Shown piece by piece: positions 1-7,697 of a DNA stretch of 9,810 nucleotides. The notes below the pieces were generated by a model. The model did no database searches. It was not told the origin of the DNA and saw only the letters and a program-made list of their open reading frames with translations. Source of the stretch: an uncultured Trueperaceae bacterium (GTDB lineage Bacteria; Deinococcota; Deinococci; Deinococcales; Trueperaceae); the NCBI GenBank assembly GCA_937907415.1, contig CALCHY010000394.1, positions 1-9,810 of the forward strand, given 5' to 3'. The translations under genes were made by a program, and so were the position numbers. Each line of letters begins with the position of its first letter. Position 1 is the stretch's first letter.

Positions 1-18
1 GGAATCTGGACTACACTG

Positions 19-621
19 TTGTCACAAGAGATGACCAAGGCCGACAAGATTCGCGAACTAGCCCGTTCGGGCAGTTCAGTTGTGGAGATTGCTGGAATCC
101 TAGGTATCCGCTACCAGCATGCCGACGATGTCCTATGCAGGTCCGGGATGTTGCCCTCGAGGATCCCCGGAGAGGTCACGTCCAAGGTTCCTCGACGCGC
201 AGAGTCGCCCTCTAATAAACCGCCGCTTTCCGTCGAGACTCTTAGGTCGGGTGGCTTCGTCTCTGCCGGCTCTTGGATACTCTCGGTCGATGGTCGGATT
301 GAGCTGGAGCGGCCTTTGCCCAAGGCGGTAGGTGCGTACGCGTTTGTAGTCAAAGGCTATGCGGTCTACGTGGGTGTAGCGACTCGCAGCTTGGCCACCC
401 GATTCCGGTCGTACCTGCGGCCAGGTTCTACCCAACGCACCAGCCTCCGTCTGAACACGATCATCAGAGACTTACTGGAGCAAGGTGGAAGCGTAGAAAT
501 CTTCGTTGCCACGCCCCCAGACCTGGAATGGAACGGCCTGCCGATTCACGCTAGTGCTGGTCTAGAGCTTGGGCTCATCAAGCGATTCAGCCTAGAGTGG
601 AACTCTCGGAGCGCCGGATGA
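19..621 (+). CDS. HTH + GIY-YIG nuclease-fold protein
   Basis: Two parts are visible in the 200-residue reading. Residues 5-43 look like a helix-turn-helix (KIRELARSG...IAGILGIRYQHADDVL), a module common at the N-terminus of small bacterial proteins. Residues 103-197 match the GIY-YIG nuclease fold: GAY at 105-107, YVG at 117-119, Arg128 in the following helix, Glu183 in GLELGLI as the likely metal ligand, and Asn195 in the terminal EWN. All usual catalytic positions are therefore present. A linker rich in Ser, Pro and Arg (44-75) joins the parts. The likely role is a DNA-binding, DNA-cleaving protein; the target is unknown. The start is uncertain: TTG at 19 and ATG at 31 both lack a good Shine-Dalgarno, and the frame is open to the window edge, so the gene may begin upstream. 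It lies beside a methyltransferase remnant and a transposase relic, which fits an accessory or defence-related region, but nothing ties it to either. Confidence 0.8.
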   Translation: MSQEMTKADKIRELARSGSSVVEIAGILGIRYQHADDVLCRSGMLPSRIPGEVTSKVPRRAESPSNKPPLSVETLRSGGFVSAGSWILSVDGRIELERPLPKAVGAYAFVVKGYAVYVGVATRSLATRFRSYLRPGSTQRTSLRLNTIIRDLLEQGGSVEIFVATPPDLEWNGLPIHASAGLELGLIKRFSLEWNSRSAG

Positions 622-703
622 TCGGACATGTGGTACGGAGTTTTGGTCTTTGGTGCCCTACCGGTGAACTCGCAGCACGCCTTTCATGATTATGTCCGCC
701 TAG

Positions 704-1048
704 CCGGTTCGCACACCAAGTGAGCTGAGGACTAAGATCTCCCGGCTTCCCGAAGATGAGCCGGTGGACTCTCCCGGGGTCTGGTACCGGACACAGAAGG
801 AGCATTGGCTCGGCTGGCTGTGGGAGTACGACGGTCCCCGTACATATGGGCGCAAGGTCACCGGTGGCCGCGATGCCCGCTTTGCCTACAACCACGTGGT
901 CAACCCGCAGATGCTGTTCTGGCTGGTCGAGAGTTCTGGAGTTGACTCGGCCCTTGTAGCTGCGGCGGGTAGGTACGAGGAAGCGGGCCCGAGCAGGATG
1001 GGGAGATCCGAATACATTCGCCGGCATGTGCATTGGGGTCTGGTCTAG
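704..1048 (+). pseudogene. small conserved-looking protein with no start codon (probable 5' lesion)
   Basis: From the TAG at 701-703 to the stop at 1046-1048 one frame reads as a coherent protein rich in Trp, Tyr and His: LPEDEPVDSPGVWYRTQKEH, then GWLWEYDGP, GRDARFAYNHVVNPQMLFWL, and a terminal RRHVHWGLV. The composition is unlike a shadow frame, and it resembles small bacterial hypothetical proteins I recall that carry a DxPGVWYxTQxxHWxGWL-type N-terminus. No function is known to me. The first usable start in frame is GTG at 764, but the family-like segment begins earlier (about 725), where no ATG, GTG or TTG exists. A GTG at 720 would enter the same frame if one base were restored after 725, so a single-base deletion could explain the break. 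It could instead be a shorter functional gene starting at 764 (94 residues) or use a CTG at 725. Confidence 0.5.
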
Positions 1049-2367
<1,319 letters not shown>

Positions 2368-2470
2368 GGACGACCTTCCAGGTGGTCTCAATGCGTCACC
2401 GCAACGCTTGCCTGTTGACGTTGTGAGCTCGGTTAGTCCCAACGCCCTCTGGCCACAGCCGTCCGCGTCC

Positions 2471-2842
2471 TCACCCGTACACAAGGTAAGCGCCCGCTGG
2501 CACGCGTCGTTCAAGTTCGCGGCAAGCGCCCGGAGGGGGTTGCTGGCCGGGTGGCTGGTGCGGGTACCAGATGCGGCAGGTGCCGGGTGGCGGGAAGTGC
2601 CCGGGCGGGATCTTGAAGTAGCGGCCGTCCACGTCCTGCACTTCGATGGAGCCTTTACGGCCAGCTGGCACGTGCACCGTTAGCAGTCCGCTGCTGGTGG
2701 GGGTGGCGGTCACCCGGACGGAGGCGCCCACGTCGACCGTGAGCGATGGTGTACAGGCGGATAAGGTCAGTGCGAGCAGTGCGGCGGCGATGAGCGCACC
2801 GTGACGCGCGCTGCGGGTTAGGAGACGCGGGGAGGGGCGCAT
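2471..2842 (-). CDS. small secreted lipoprotein with Pro/Gly-rich tail
   Basis: A 123-residue protein with a clear lipoprotein signal peptide: basic n-region (MRPSPRLLTR), hydrophobic stretch at about 16-26, and lipobox LSAC with the lipidated Cys at 30. The mature part has a short beta-like region (LTVDVGASVRV, LTVHVPAGRKGSIEV), then a Pro/Gly-rich tail at 78-105 (IPPGHFPPPGTCRIWYP followed by QPPGQQPPPGACREL) with two Cys at 89 and 107. Similar IPPGHxPPPGxCRxWYPxxPPGxQPPPG tails occur in uncharacterised bacterial envelope proteins as I recall; no function is established to my knowledge. ATG at 2842 is preferred over an in-frame TTG at 2863 because it gives a compact signal peptide; neither has a strong Shine-Dalgarno. 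Its stop lies about 100 bases ahead of the methyltransferase fragment on the same strand, so the truncation junction of that fragment is next to this gene. Confidence 0.75.
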   Translation of the reverse strand: MRPSPRLLTRSARHGALIAAALLALTLSACTPSLTVDVGASVRVTATPTSSGLLTVHVPAGRKGSIEVQDVDGRYFKIPPGHFPPPGTCRIWYPHQPPGQQPPPGACRELERRVPAGAYLVYG

Positions 2843-3002
2843 GCTGGAGTTTACCCACGCCAAGCTCGTTCTTGATGATGTTCTGATCCAACCTCCGCAT
2901 CGACTAGCGATCGATGAGTGTCAGGTTAGGCCCCGTCCTTCACACCAGATGGCAAGGTCCTATCTGCGTTCACCGTTTAGTTAGAGCCGCAAAGCCTGGT
3001 TA

Positions 3003-3032
3003 TTGACAGCCGCAAAACGCCGTGCCTATGAT
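3003..3032 (+). promoter_or_regulatory. sigma70-type promoter of the cyclase-transport operon
   Basis: TTGACA at 3003-3008 is a perfect -35 consensus, and TATGAT at 3027-3032 a one-mismatch -10, with an 18-base spacer. Transcription would start near 3039, giving a leader of about 120 bases before the first gene. This is the only strong promoter seen ahead of the plus-strand operon. Confidence 0.75.
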
Positions 3033-3038
3033 GCGGCT

Positions 3039-3062
3039 ATGACGGAAACCCGCCAAAGCTAA
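3039..3062 (+). CDS. possible leader micro-ORF (MTETRQS)
   Basis: An ATG at 3039, seven bases after the -10 box and so at or near the predicted transcript 5' end, opens a seven-codon frame ending in TAA at 3060-3062. If translated it would be a leaderless start, a mode known in Deinococcota and actinobacteria. Its stop overlaps the first leader hairpin. A seven-codon frame can arise by chance. Confidence 0.2.
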   Translation: MTETRQS

Positions 3063-3079
3063 TCGCAAGAAGATGCGAT
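3062..3079 (+). promoter_or_regulatory. inverted repeat in leader (ATCGCA-N6-TGCGAT)
   Basis: Perfect six-base arms at 3062-3067 and 3074-3079 around AGAAGA. An outer pair ATGACG (3039-3044) with CGTCAT (3082-3087) encloses it, so the transcript start could fold into a long stem. As DNA it is an 18-base dyad just downstream of the predicted start, a suitable place for a repressor operator. Confidence 0.4.
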
Positions 3080-3090
3080 GGCGTCATATG

Positions 3091-3138
3091 TGTCTTGTGG
3101 CCCACTGTTTGGCTAACGGGTCAAACAAGACATTTGAC
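3091..3138 (+). promoter_or_regulatory. overlapping inverted repeats before the operon start
   Basis: TGTCTTGT (3091-3098) pairs perfectly with ACAAGACA (3125-3132). GTCAAA (3120-3125) pairs perfectly with TTTGAC (3133-3138) around seven bases, which are the right arm of the first repeat. GTTTG (3107-3111) can also pair with CAAAC (3122-3126). These stems are mutually exclusive, and the last ends six bases before the Shine-Dalgarno. They could be a translational switch or a DNA operator; no known riboswitch class was recognised. Confidence 0.4.
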
Positions 3139-3158
3139 TAGCGCGAAGGAGAACTTCC

Positions 3159-4076
3159 ATGAAGATTGCTTGCGAGAACATCGATCGGCTCGTGAACGTT
3201 GGCATTAGGGCCCCAGGCATGCCGCGAGGCGCGATGGTCGAGGTTTACGACGCCGCCAAGGACGAGAACGCCATCTCGTACGACATCGCCCAGAGTCTGC
3301 TCGGGAACCTTGGAGCGCGAATCGCCATCTTCACCGGTGCGACCGTTCCAGATCACTTGCCCAACGGAGAGAATGACGGCCCGATGGGCGCGATCGTATT
3401 GGCGCGAGCCCTTGAGAGGCTCGGCGCCGACGTGACCATCTTTACGGAGGCCGAGGTCCTGGCTCCACAGCGAGCATTCGCCGAGCTCCTCGGGTCTGAT
3501 GTGGCGATCGTTGAACTCGTCAGAGACGGCGGACAGCACGCCGAGATAGCCCAAACGTACGACGTCGGCATCACTGTTGAGAAAGCTGGCGGAAACAAGG
3601 AGGGGTTGCTGCACTCCATCAACGCCAATCCTCGTAGTCACACACGAGCGAACATCGATCAGCTCATCAGAAGCATGAACGAGGCCGGTAAAGTCACGGT
3701 CGGTATCGGTGATGGCGGCAACGAGATTGGTTTCGGGAAGACTTACGAACTGGCCGCGCGCATTCTCCCCTTCGGCGACACCATCGTTACGACCGTGGCG
3801 ACCACCTTCCTTTATCCCGTAGCAATCTCCAACTGGGGAGCATACGCGTTGGCAGCGGCCTTGGCGATTGGGGCCAACCGGCCTGACCTCGCGTTGGATC
3901 CCGCCGAAGAGAAGGCGATGCTTGAGAAGGCGATAGAGCTCGATTGCCGCGATGGGGGCACCGGAAAGGCCGTCTTCGCTGTTGATGGGGTATCGGGCGA
4001 ATCCTCGATGGCATACGTTCAGATGCTGCGCGAACTGGTTACGGCCACGCTCACTCCGTTCGAACGCGATTTCTGA
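3159..4076 (+). CDS. D-glutamate cyclase-like protein (DUF4392 family)
   Basis: A 305-residue protein about the size of the DUF4392 domain of D-glutamate cyclase. The vertebrate enzyme DGLUCY converts D-glutamate to 5-oxo-D-proline and water. Family signatures are visible: PNGENDGPMGA at 68-78, a Rossmann-like segment ALERLGADVTIFTE at 84-97, ITVEKAGGNKEG at 138-149, the Gly-rich IGDGGNEIGFG at 183-193 and AISNWGAYAL at 222-231. The protein has no signal peptide and should be cytoplasmic. The start is well set: GAAGGAG at 3145-3151 lies seven bases ahead of the ATG. It is the first gene after the promoter at 3003-3032 and is followed after 81 bases by the binding protein gene. Together with the transporter and M14 hydrolase this suggests catabolism or detoxification of D-glutamate or a related acidic amino acid derivative. 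Bacterial members are little studied, so the exact substrate is inferred. Confidence 0.85.
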   Translation: MKIACENIDRLVNVGIRAPGMPRGAMVEVYDAAKDENAISYDIAQSLLGNLGARIAIFTGATVPDHLPNGENDGPMGAIVLARALERLGADVTIFTEAEVLAPQRAFAELLGSDVAIVELVRDGGQHAEIAQTYDVGITVEKAGGNKEGLLHSINANPRSHTRANIDQLIRSMNEAGKVTVGIGDGGNEIGFGKTYELAARILPFGDTIVTTVATTFLYPVAISNWGAYALAAALAIGANRPDLALDPAEEKAMLEKAIELDCRDGGTGKAVFAVDGVSGESSMAYVQMLRELVTATLTPFERDF

Positions 4077-4157
4077 GCGTTCTTTACCTCTAACAAGCAC
4101 CCGGCTCGATCACTAATCGGGCACATCCATGGAAGCGGCACATTTCAGGAGGCATGA

Positions 4158-5627
4158 ATGAAGAAGCTGTTGATGGTACTTGCGTTCGTTCTCGCGACGC
4201 TGAGTTTCGCTCAGGCGCCGGAAGGACGCGTCGTTGTGGCTCAGGGCGTCGACATCGAGACGATGGATCCGACCTTCGCGTCGAGTACGGCAACCTGGAA
4301 CGTGCTGCATCATGTCTTTGAACCATTGATGTTGCGTGACGACAACATGGTCCTCCAGCCCATGCTTGCGCTTTCCTGGACGGCGATAGACGAGCTCACT
4401 TGGGAGTTCGTGTTGCGGCAGGGCGTGACCTTCCACAGCGGCGCCGCGTTCAACGCCCAGGCCGTGAAGTTCTCGATCGAGCGTATGTTCGACCCCGAGA
4501 TCACGACGATCCACCGCGCCGTCCGCGACATACCCCTGGACCGTGTTGAAGTGGTTGACGACTACACGGTGCGCATCATTACCCGTACCCCAACGGTTCT
4601 CATGCCGCATTTCCTGCGTACCGTGCTGATGGTCGACCCGACCGTTTACGCCAGCAAAGAGCCGGTTGTAAGCGTTGCCTCGGGAACTGGTCCATACAGG
4701 TTCGAGGCGTGGGTCCGCGACTCAGGTGTAGAACTGCGTGCCAACCTCGACTACTGGGGTGGAGCCCCTGCGATCAAAGAAGTAGCATTCCGCGCCATTC
4801 CGGAGAACTCTACACGCGTCGCTGAGCTCTTGACTGGGGCCGTCAACCTGATCGTCAACGTTCCGCCCGACGACCTTCCGTCCATCACCACCGCGCGTAC
4901 GCGTTCAGTCATCTCGCAAGGCGGACGTGACGTGTTCATCGGTCTCCGCTCCGACCTCAAGCCCTTCGACGATGTGCGCGTTCGTCAAGCCGTGAACTAT
5001 GCGGTCGACCGCGAAGCTATCAACGAGGCGATCTTGGGCGGGTACGGCGAACTCTATGGGTCGGTAGTGATGCCCCCGAATAACAGCCCGAACGTTGAAC
5101 CCTATCCTTACGACCCAGCCCGCGCCCGTGAACTACTAGCCGAGGCTGGCTACCCGAACGGTTTCGAAATCACCCTCCAGTCCCCCAACGGCCGTTACCT
5201 GAAGGACGTTGAGGCCGCTCAGGCAGTCGCCGCGTACCTTGACCAAGTAGGAATCAAGACGAGAGTCGAAGTGCTTGAATGGTCGGTCTTCTCGTCAGCC
5301 TGGTTGTCCAAGGGCAGCAAAGAGATGTTCCTCCTCGGGCTTGGCGGCTGGTTCGATGGCCAGGGCGAACTCACCTGGCTGCTCGATCAGACCAGCAACA
5401 CCGGCTGGGTGAACGAAGACTTCGTCTCAGGCTTTGAGACCCTCGCGACGACCTTCGATGACTCAGAGCGGCTCGCGCTTATCCAATCGCTCGATGAGCT
5501 CGCTTTCGAGCAGGCCCCCTGGCTCTTCCTGTGGCGTCAGCCCTCTCTCTATGGTGTGACTGATAGCCTCAACTGGGAGCCGCGCCGCGACGAGTACATC
5601 TTCCTGTGGGACGCCAGCCTTGAGTGA
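4158..5627 (+). CDS. ABC transporter substrate-binding protein, family 5 (DppA/OppA/GsiB type)
   Basis: A 489-residue extracytoplasmic solute receptor of the SBP_bac_5 family, which binds di- and oligopeptides, nickel, glutathione or opines. Residues 1-18 are a Sec signal peptide (MKKLLMVLAFVLATLSFA) with likely signal peptidase I cleavage after SFA; there is no lipobox Cys, so it should be a free periplasmic-type protein. Family landmarks include the DIETMDPTF start of the mature domain (32-40), VFEPLMLRDD (53-62), VTFHSGAAFNAQAVKFSIER (90-109), GTGPYRFEAW (176-185), FDDVRVRQAVNYAVDREAI (270-288) and YDPARARELLAEAGYPNGFE. AGGAGG at 4147-4152, five bases upstream, sets the ATG at 4158. It overlaps the next gene by eight bases. 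Two permease genes of the matching DppBC type follow. The ligand cannot be read from sequence; the cyclase and hydrolase neighbours suggest a peptide or acyl-amino acid containing an acidic residue. Confidence 0.92.
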   Translation: MKKLLMVLAFVLATLSFAQAPEGRVVVAQGVDIETMDPTFASSTATWNVLHHVFEPLMLRDDNMVLQPMLALSWTAIDELTWEFVLRQGVTFHSGAAFNAQAVKFSIERMFDPEITTIHRAVRDIPLDRVEVVDDYTVRIITRTPTVLMPHFLRTVLMVDPTVYASKEPVVSVASGTGPYRFEAWVRDSGVELRANLDYWGGAPAIKEVAFRAIPENSTRVAELLTGAVNLIVNVPPDDLPSITTARTRSVISQGGRDVFIGLRSDLKPFDDVRVRQAVNYAVDREAINEAILGGYGELYGSVVMPPNNSPNVEPYPYDPARARELLAEAGYPNGFEITLQSPNGRYLKDVEAAQAVAAYLDQVGIKTRVEVLEWSVFSSAWLSKGSKEMFLLGLGGWFDGQGELTWLLDQTSNTGWVNEDFVSGFETLATTFDDSERLALIQSLDELAFEQAPWLFLWRQPSLYGVTDSLNWEPRRDEYIFLWDASLE

Positions 5628-6753
5628 AACGCTTCGTCAACCCGGCGAGTACCTTGGTCTCGGTCCGCTGGCGAGCGTTGAGCAGATAAGCGCCTGGCTG
5701 GAGAGCCTTGGCCTGACGGTTGCCTCCCTGGGGAACAACTTCGCCGGGCAACCATTGTTGGTTACGAGGAGGGGCGGCGCCTCAGGCCGCCCCATCGTGA
5801 TTACTGCCGGTGCCCACGCTGGCGAACCCTCCGGCGTTCTCGCCGCTCTGCTCTTGGCGCGGGATTACGATTTCGCTGCACCCACGATAATCGTCCCATT
5901 GCGAGATCCATTCGCTTGGCAGGGTTACGAACCGGCCTTGGAGTTCGCCTGTGGGGGCGACCAAATCGACGACCCCATCACCGATTATCGGTCGTCGGTC
6001 GAAGCGCTACTGTCACGCGGTGAGAAGCTGCATGACGAGGGCGGGCTGGTGATCGCGGAGATCGGTGGGATGGTCTTCGCGACCATGCCCACCGAGGACC
6101 CGCCCATCGGGCCGCGGCAACTCGAACAAGCCGTGAATGTTGCGCTCACTGCAAACCCTGAACTGGTTAAACGGACCTTGGGTAAGCGCATCGTGTTCCC
6201 TTCTAACGCGGGATCTGCCGAGGGCGTAGGCGACTTTCTCCGCGCTTTCAGCGCCACGATTCGCGGCAAGGGCATCGTTGCCGACATGAACCGCGGCTTC
6301 GGTGGACCCGAGGAGCCAGCTGAAGTTAGGCTCCTGCGCGAATTGGTGGACGACGTCAAGCCTGGTTTGGTCCTCGACCTGCATGAAGGACAAGGGACCA
6401 GTTATTACGTGTTCGTCGGAGCCGACTCGCCCCACGCCTCCACTCGGGAGTTCGCCAGAGAAGCCCTGAAAGCAATGGGCTCCGACGGGCACGGCCCCGT
6501 AACCCTCGCCGACCTAGAGCGCTCATTCGGGCCGCGGATTCGTGAAGGGCTGACTGAACCCGAGCCAGGAATGATGGTCGGTAGGGTGCAGAGCGCAGCG
6601 TTGGAAGGAACGTCCTTCGGGAACTACTGCGATCGGCACTGTCCTTCGATCACGCTTGAGACAGGAAGATGGGCGCCGCTCGCAGACCGCGTGAGATGGC
6701 AACTAGCAGGCGCCACCGCCGTTCTAAACCGCTACCAAGCAACGGCAAGCTGA
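5620..6753 (+). CDS. M14-type zinc carboxypeptidase / AstE-aspartoacylase-like hydrolase
   Basis: A 377-residue cytoplasmic metallohydrolase of the M14 superfamily, which splits C-terminal amino acids or N-acyl amino acids. The zinc and catalytic positions are visible: HAGE with His65 and Glu68 as the HxxE pair, DMNRGF at 221-226 giving the substrate-binding Asn223-Arg224, DLHEG with His254 as the third zinc ligand, and LETG with Glu346 as probable catalytic base. The gap of about 155 residues between HxxE and Asn-Arg is long for AstE-like proteins and suggests an inserted segment (about 110-215). The N-terminus (about 17-50) resembles the small lead-in domain of M14 enzymes. The start is TTG at 5620, overlapping the binding protein stop by eight bases; no other start is near in frame, and the overlap suggests translational coupling. 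By context it may hydrolyse the imported ligand. Murein peptide amidase MpaA, an M14 enzyme acting on gamma-D-Glu bonds, is a useful comparison, but identity with it is not claimed. Confidence 0.82.
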   Translation: MSETLRQPGEYLGLGPLASVEQISAWLESLGLTVASLGNNFAGQPLLVTRRGGASGRPIVITAGAHAGEPSGVLAALLLARDYDFAAPTIIVPLRDPFAWQGYEPALEFACGGDQIDDPITDYRSSVEALLSRGEKLHDEGGLVIAEIGGMVFATMPTEDPPIGPRQLEQAVNVALTANPELVKRTLGKRIVFPSNAGSAEGVGDFLRAFSATIRGKGIVADMNRGFGGPEEPAEVRLLRELVDDVKPGLVLDLHEGQGTSYYVFVGADSPHASTREFAREALKAMGSDGHGPVTLADLERSFGPRIREGLTEPEPGMMVGRVQSAALEGTSFGNYCDRHCPSITLETGRWAPLADRVRWQLAGATAVLNRYQATAS

Positions 6754-6782
6754 GTCCGAACGATGGTGAGGAGTAGGCAACG

Positions 6783-7697
6783 ATGATGAGACTCCTAGTG
6801 AATCGTGCCCTTCAGGCGATCGCTGTGGTCATCTTGGTCACGCTCTTCGTGTTCCTCACCACGTTCCTTACGGGTGACCCAGCGGGCTTGATGCTGGGCG
6901 AAGGCGCGACGCAGCAGGAGATCCAAGCCTTTCGCGTCCGCATGGGTTTCGATAAGCCGCTTATCGCCCAGTACGGTACTTTCCTCTGGCGAGCGCTACA
7001 TGGCGACTTCGGCACCTCCCTTTACCATCAAGAGCCCAACGTACGCCTCTTCTCGGCGAGGCTTCCAGCCACGCTGCAGCTGGCTGCGCTCAGCTTGACC
7101 CTAGGAACCATCCTCGCCATCCCCGCAGGAGTGCTGGCCGCTTCACGTAAGAATTCCTGGGTAGACAACCTCATCATGAACGTGGCCCTTATCGGGCAGG
7201 CGGCGCCGGTGTTCTGGCTGGGAAGCTTAGCGATCATGGTCTTCTCGGTGATGCTCGGCTGGTTCCCGGCGTCCGGCCGGGGAACGTGGGCTCACCTCGT
7301 GCTGCCCACTCTCACCCTCTCGCTGTTCCCATTGGCCTACAACGTTCGATTGATCCGATCTTCCACGCTCGAGGTTCTTGGCCAAGACTACATGCGCACG
7401 GCGCAAGCCAAAGGGGTGCCCAAGGCGGCGCTCCTGTTCAAGCACGCGCTACGCAACGCTATCGGCCCAACACTGACGGTAATAGGAATCCAGATGGGCA
7501 GCTTCGTTGGCGGCTCAGTGATCACGGAAACAGTCTTCTCTTGGCCCGGCGTTGGGCGATTGGCGGTGCAAGCGATCGTAACTAAGGATTTCCCCTTATT
7601 GCAGACGATCGTCGCGTTCCTTGCTATCGGGTTCGTTCTGGTGAATGCCCTGGTTGACATTACTCATTCCGTCGTCGACCCGAGGTTGCGCTACTGA
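6783..7697 (+). CDS. ABC transporter permease, DppB/OppB type
   Basis: A 304-residue inner-membrane permease of the peptide/opine/nickel uptake type. Transmembrane helix 1 is at about 9-30, followed by the typical extracytoplasmic segment (GDPAGLML, LIAQYGTFLWRALHGDFGTS). The BPD_transp_1 core with about five further helices runs from about 95 to 300. The ATPase-contacting EAA loop reads DYMRTAQAKGVPKAALLFKH at 202-221 plus ALRNA, and the C-terminus VVDPRLRY is typical of the family. GAGGAG at 6768-6773 stands nine bases before ATG 6783; a second ATG at 6786 is also possible. The gene follows the M14 gene after 29 bases and its stop overlaps the next permease start by one base (TGATG), so the two permeases are almost certainly made in equal amounts. 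It would form the channel with the DppC-type protein. Confidence 0.93.
   Translation: MMRLLVNRALQAIAVVILVTLFVFLTTFLTGDPAGLMLGEGATQQEIQAFRVRMGFDKPLIAQYGTFLWRALHGDFGTSLYHQEPNVRLFSARLPATLQLAALSLTLGTILAIPAGVLAASRKNSWVDNLIMNVALIGQAAPVFWLGSLAIMVFSVMLGWFPASGRGTWAHLVLPTLTLSLFPLAYNVRLIRSSTLEVLGQDYMRTAQAKGVPKAALLFKHALRNAIGPTLTVIGIQMGSFVGGSVITETVFSWPGVGRLAVQAIVTKDFPLLQTIVAFLAIGFVLVNALVDITHSVVDPRLRY

Noticed and set aside
628..723. A 31-codon frame (MWYGVLVFGALPVNSQ...) after the GIY-YIG gene
   Set aside because: No clear ribosome binding site or family resemblance; too short to support. It could be the decayed lead-in of the next gene, but the sequence does not show that.
2368..2514. N-terminal extension of the methyltransferase fragment back to ATG 2514
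   Set aside because: It overlaps the lipoprotein gene, has no methyltransferase-like motif, and a better start with a ribosome binding site is at 2367.
3138..4100. Long open frame of 320 codons on the minus strand opposite the D-glutamate cyclase gene
   Set aside because: It lies antisense to a gene with clear family motifs, has no recognisable domain, and long antisense frames are common in GC-rich coding DNA.
4077..4157. Possible terminator or second promoter between the cyclase and the SBP gene
   Set aside because: Only an imperfect CCCG/CGGG pairing and no T-tract or good -35/-10 pair were seen; read-through is the simpler view.
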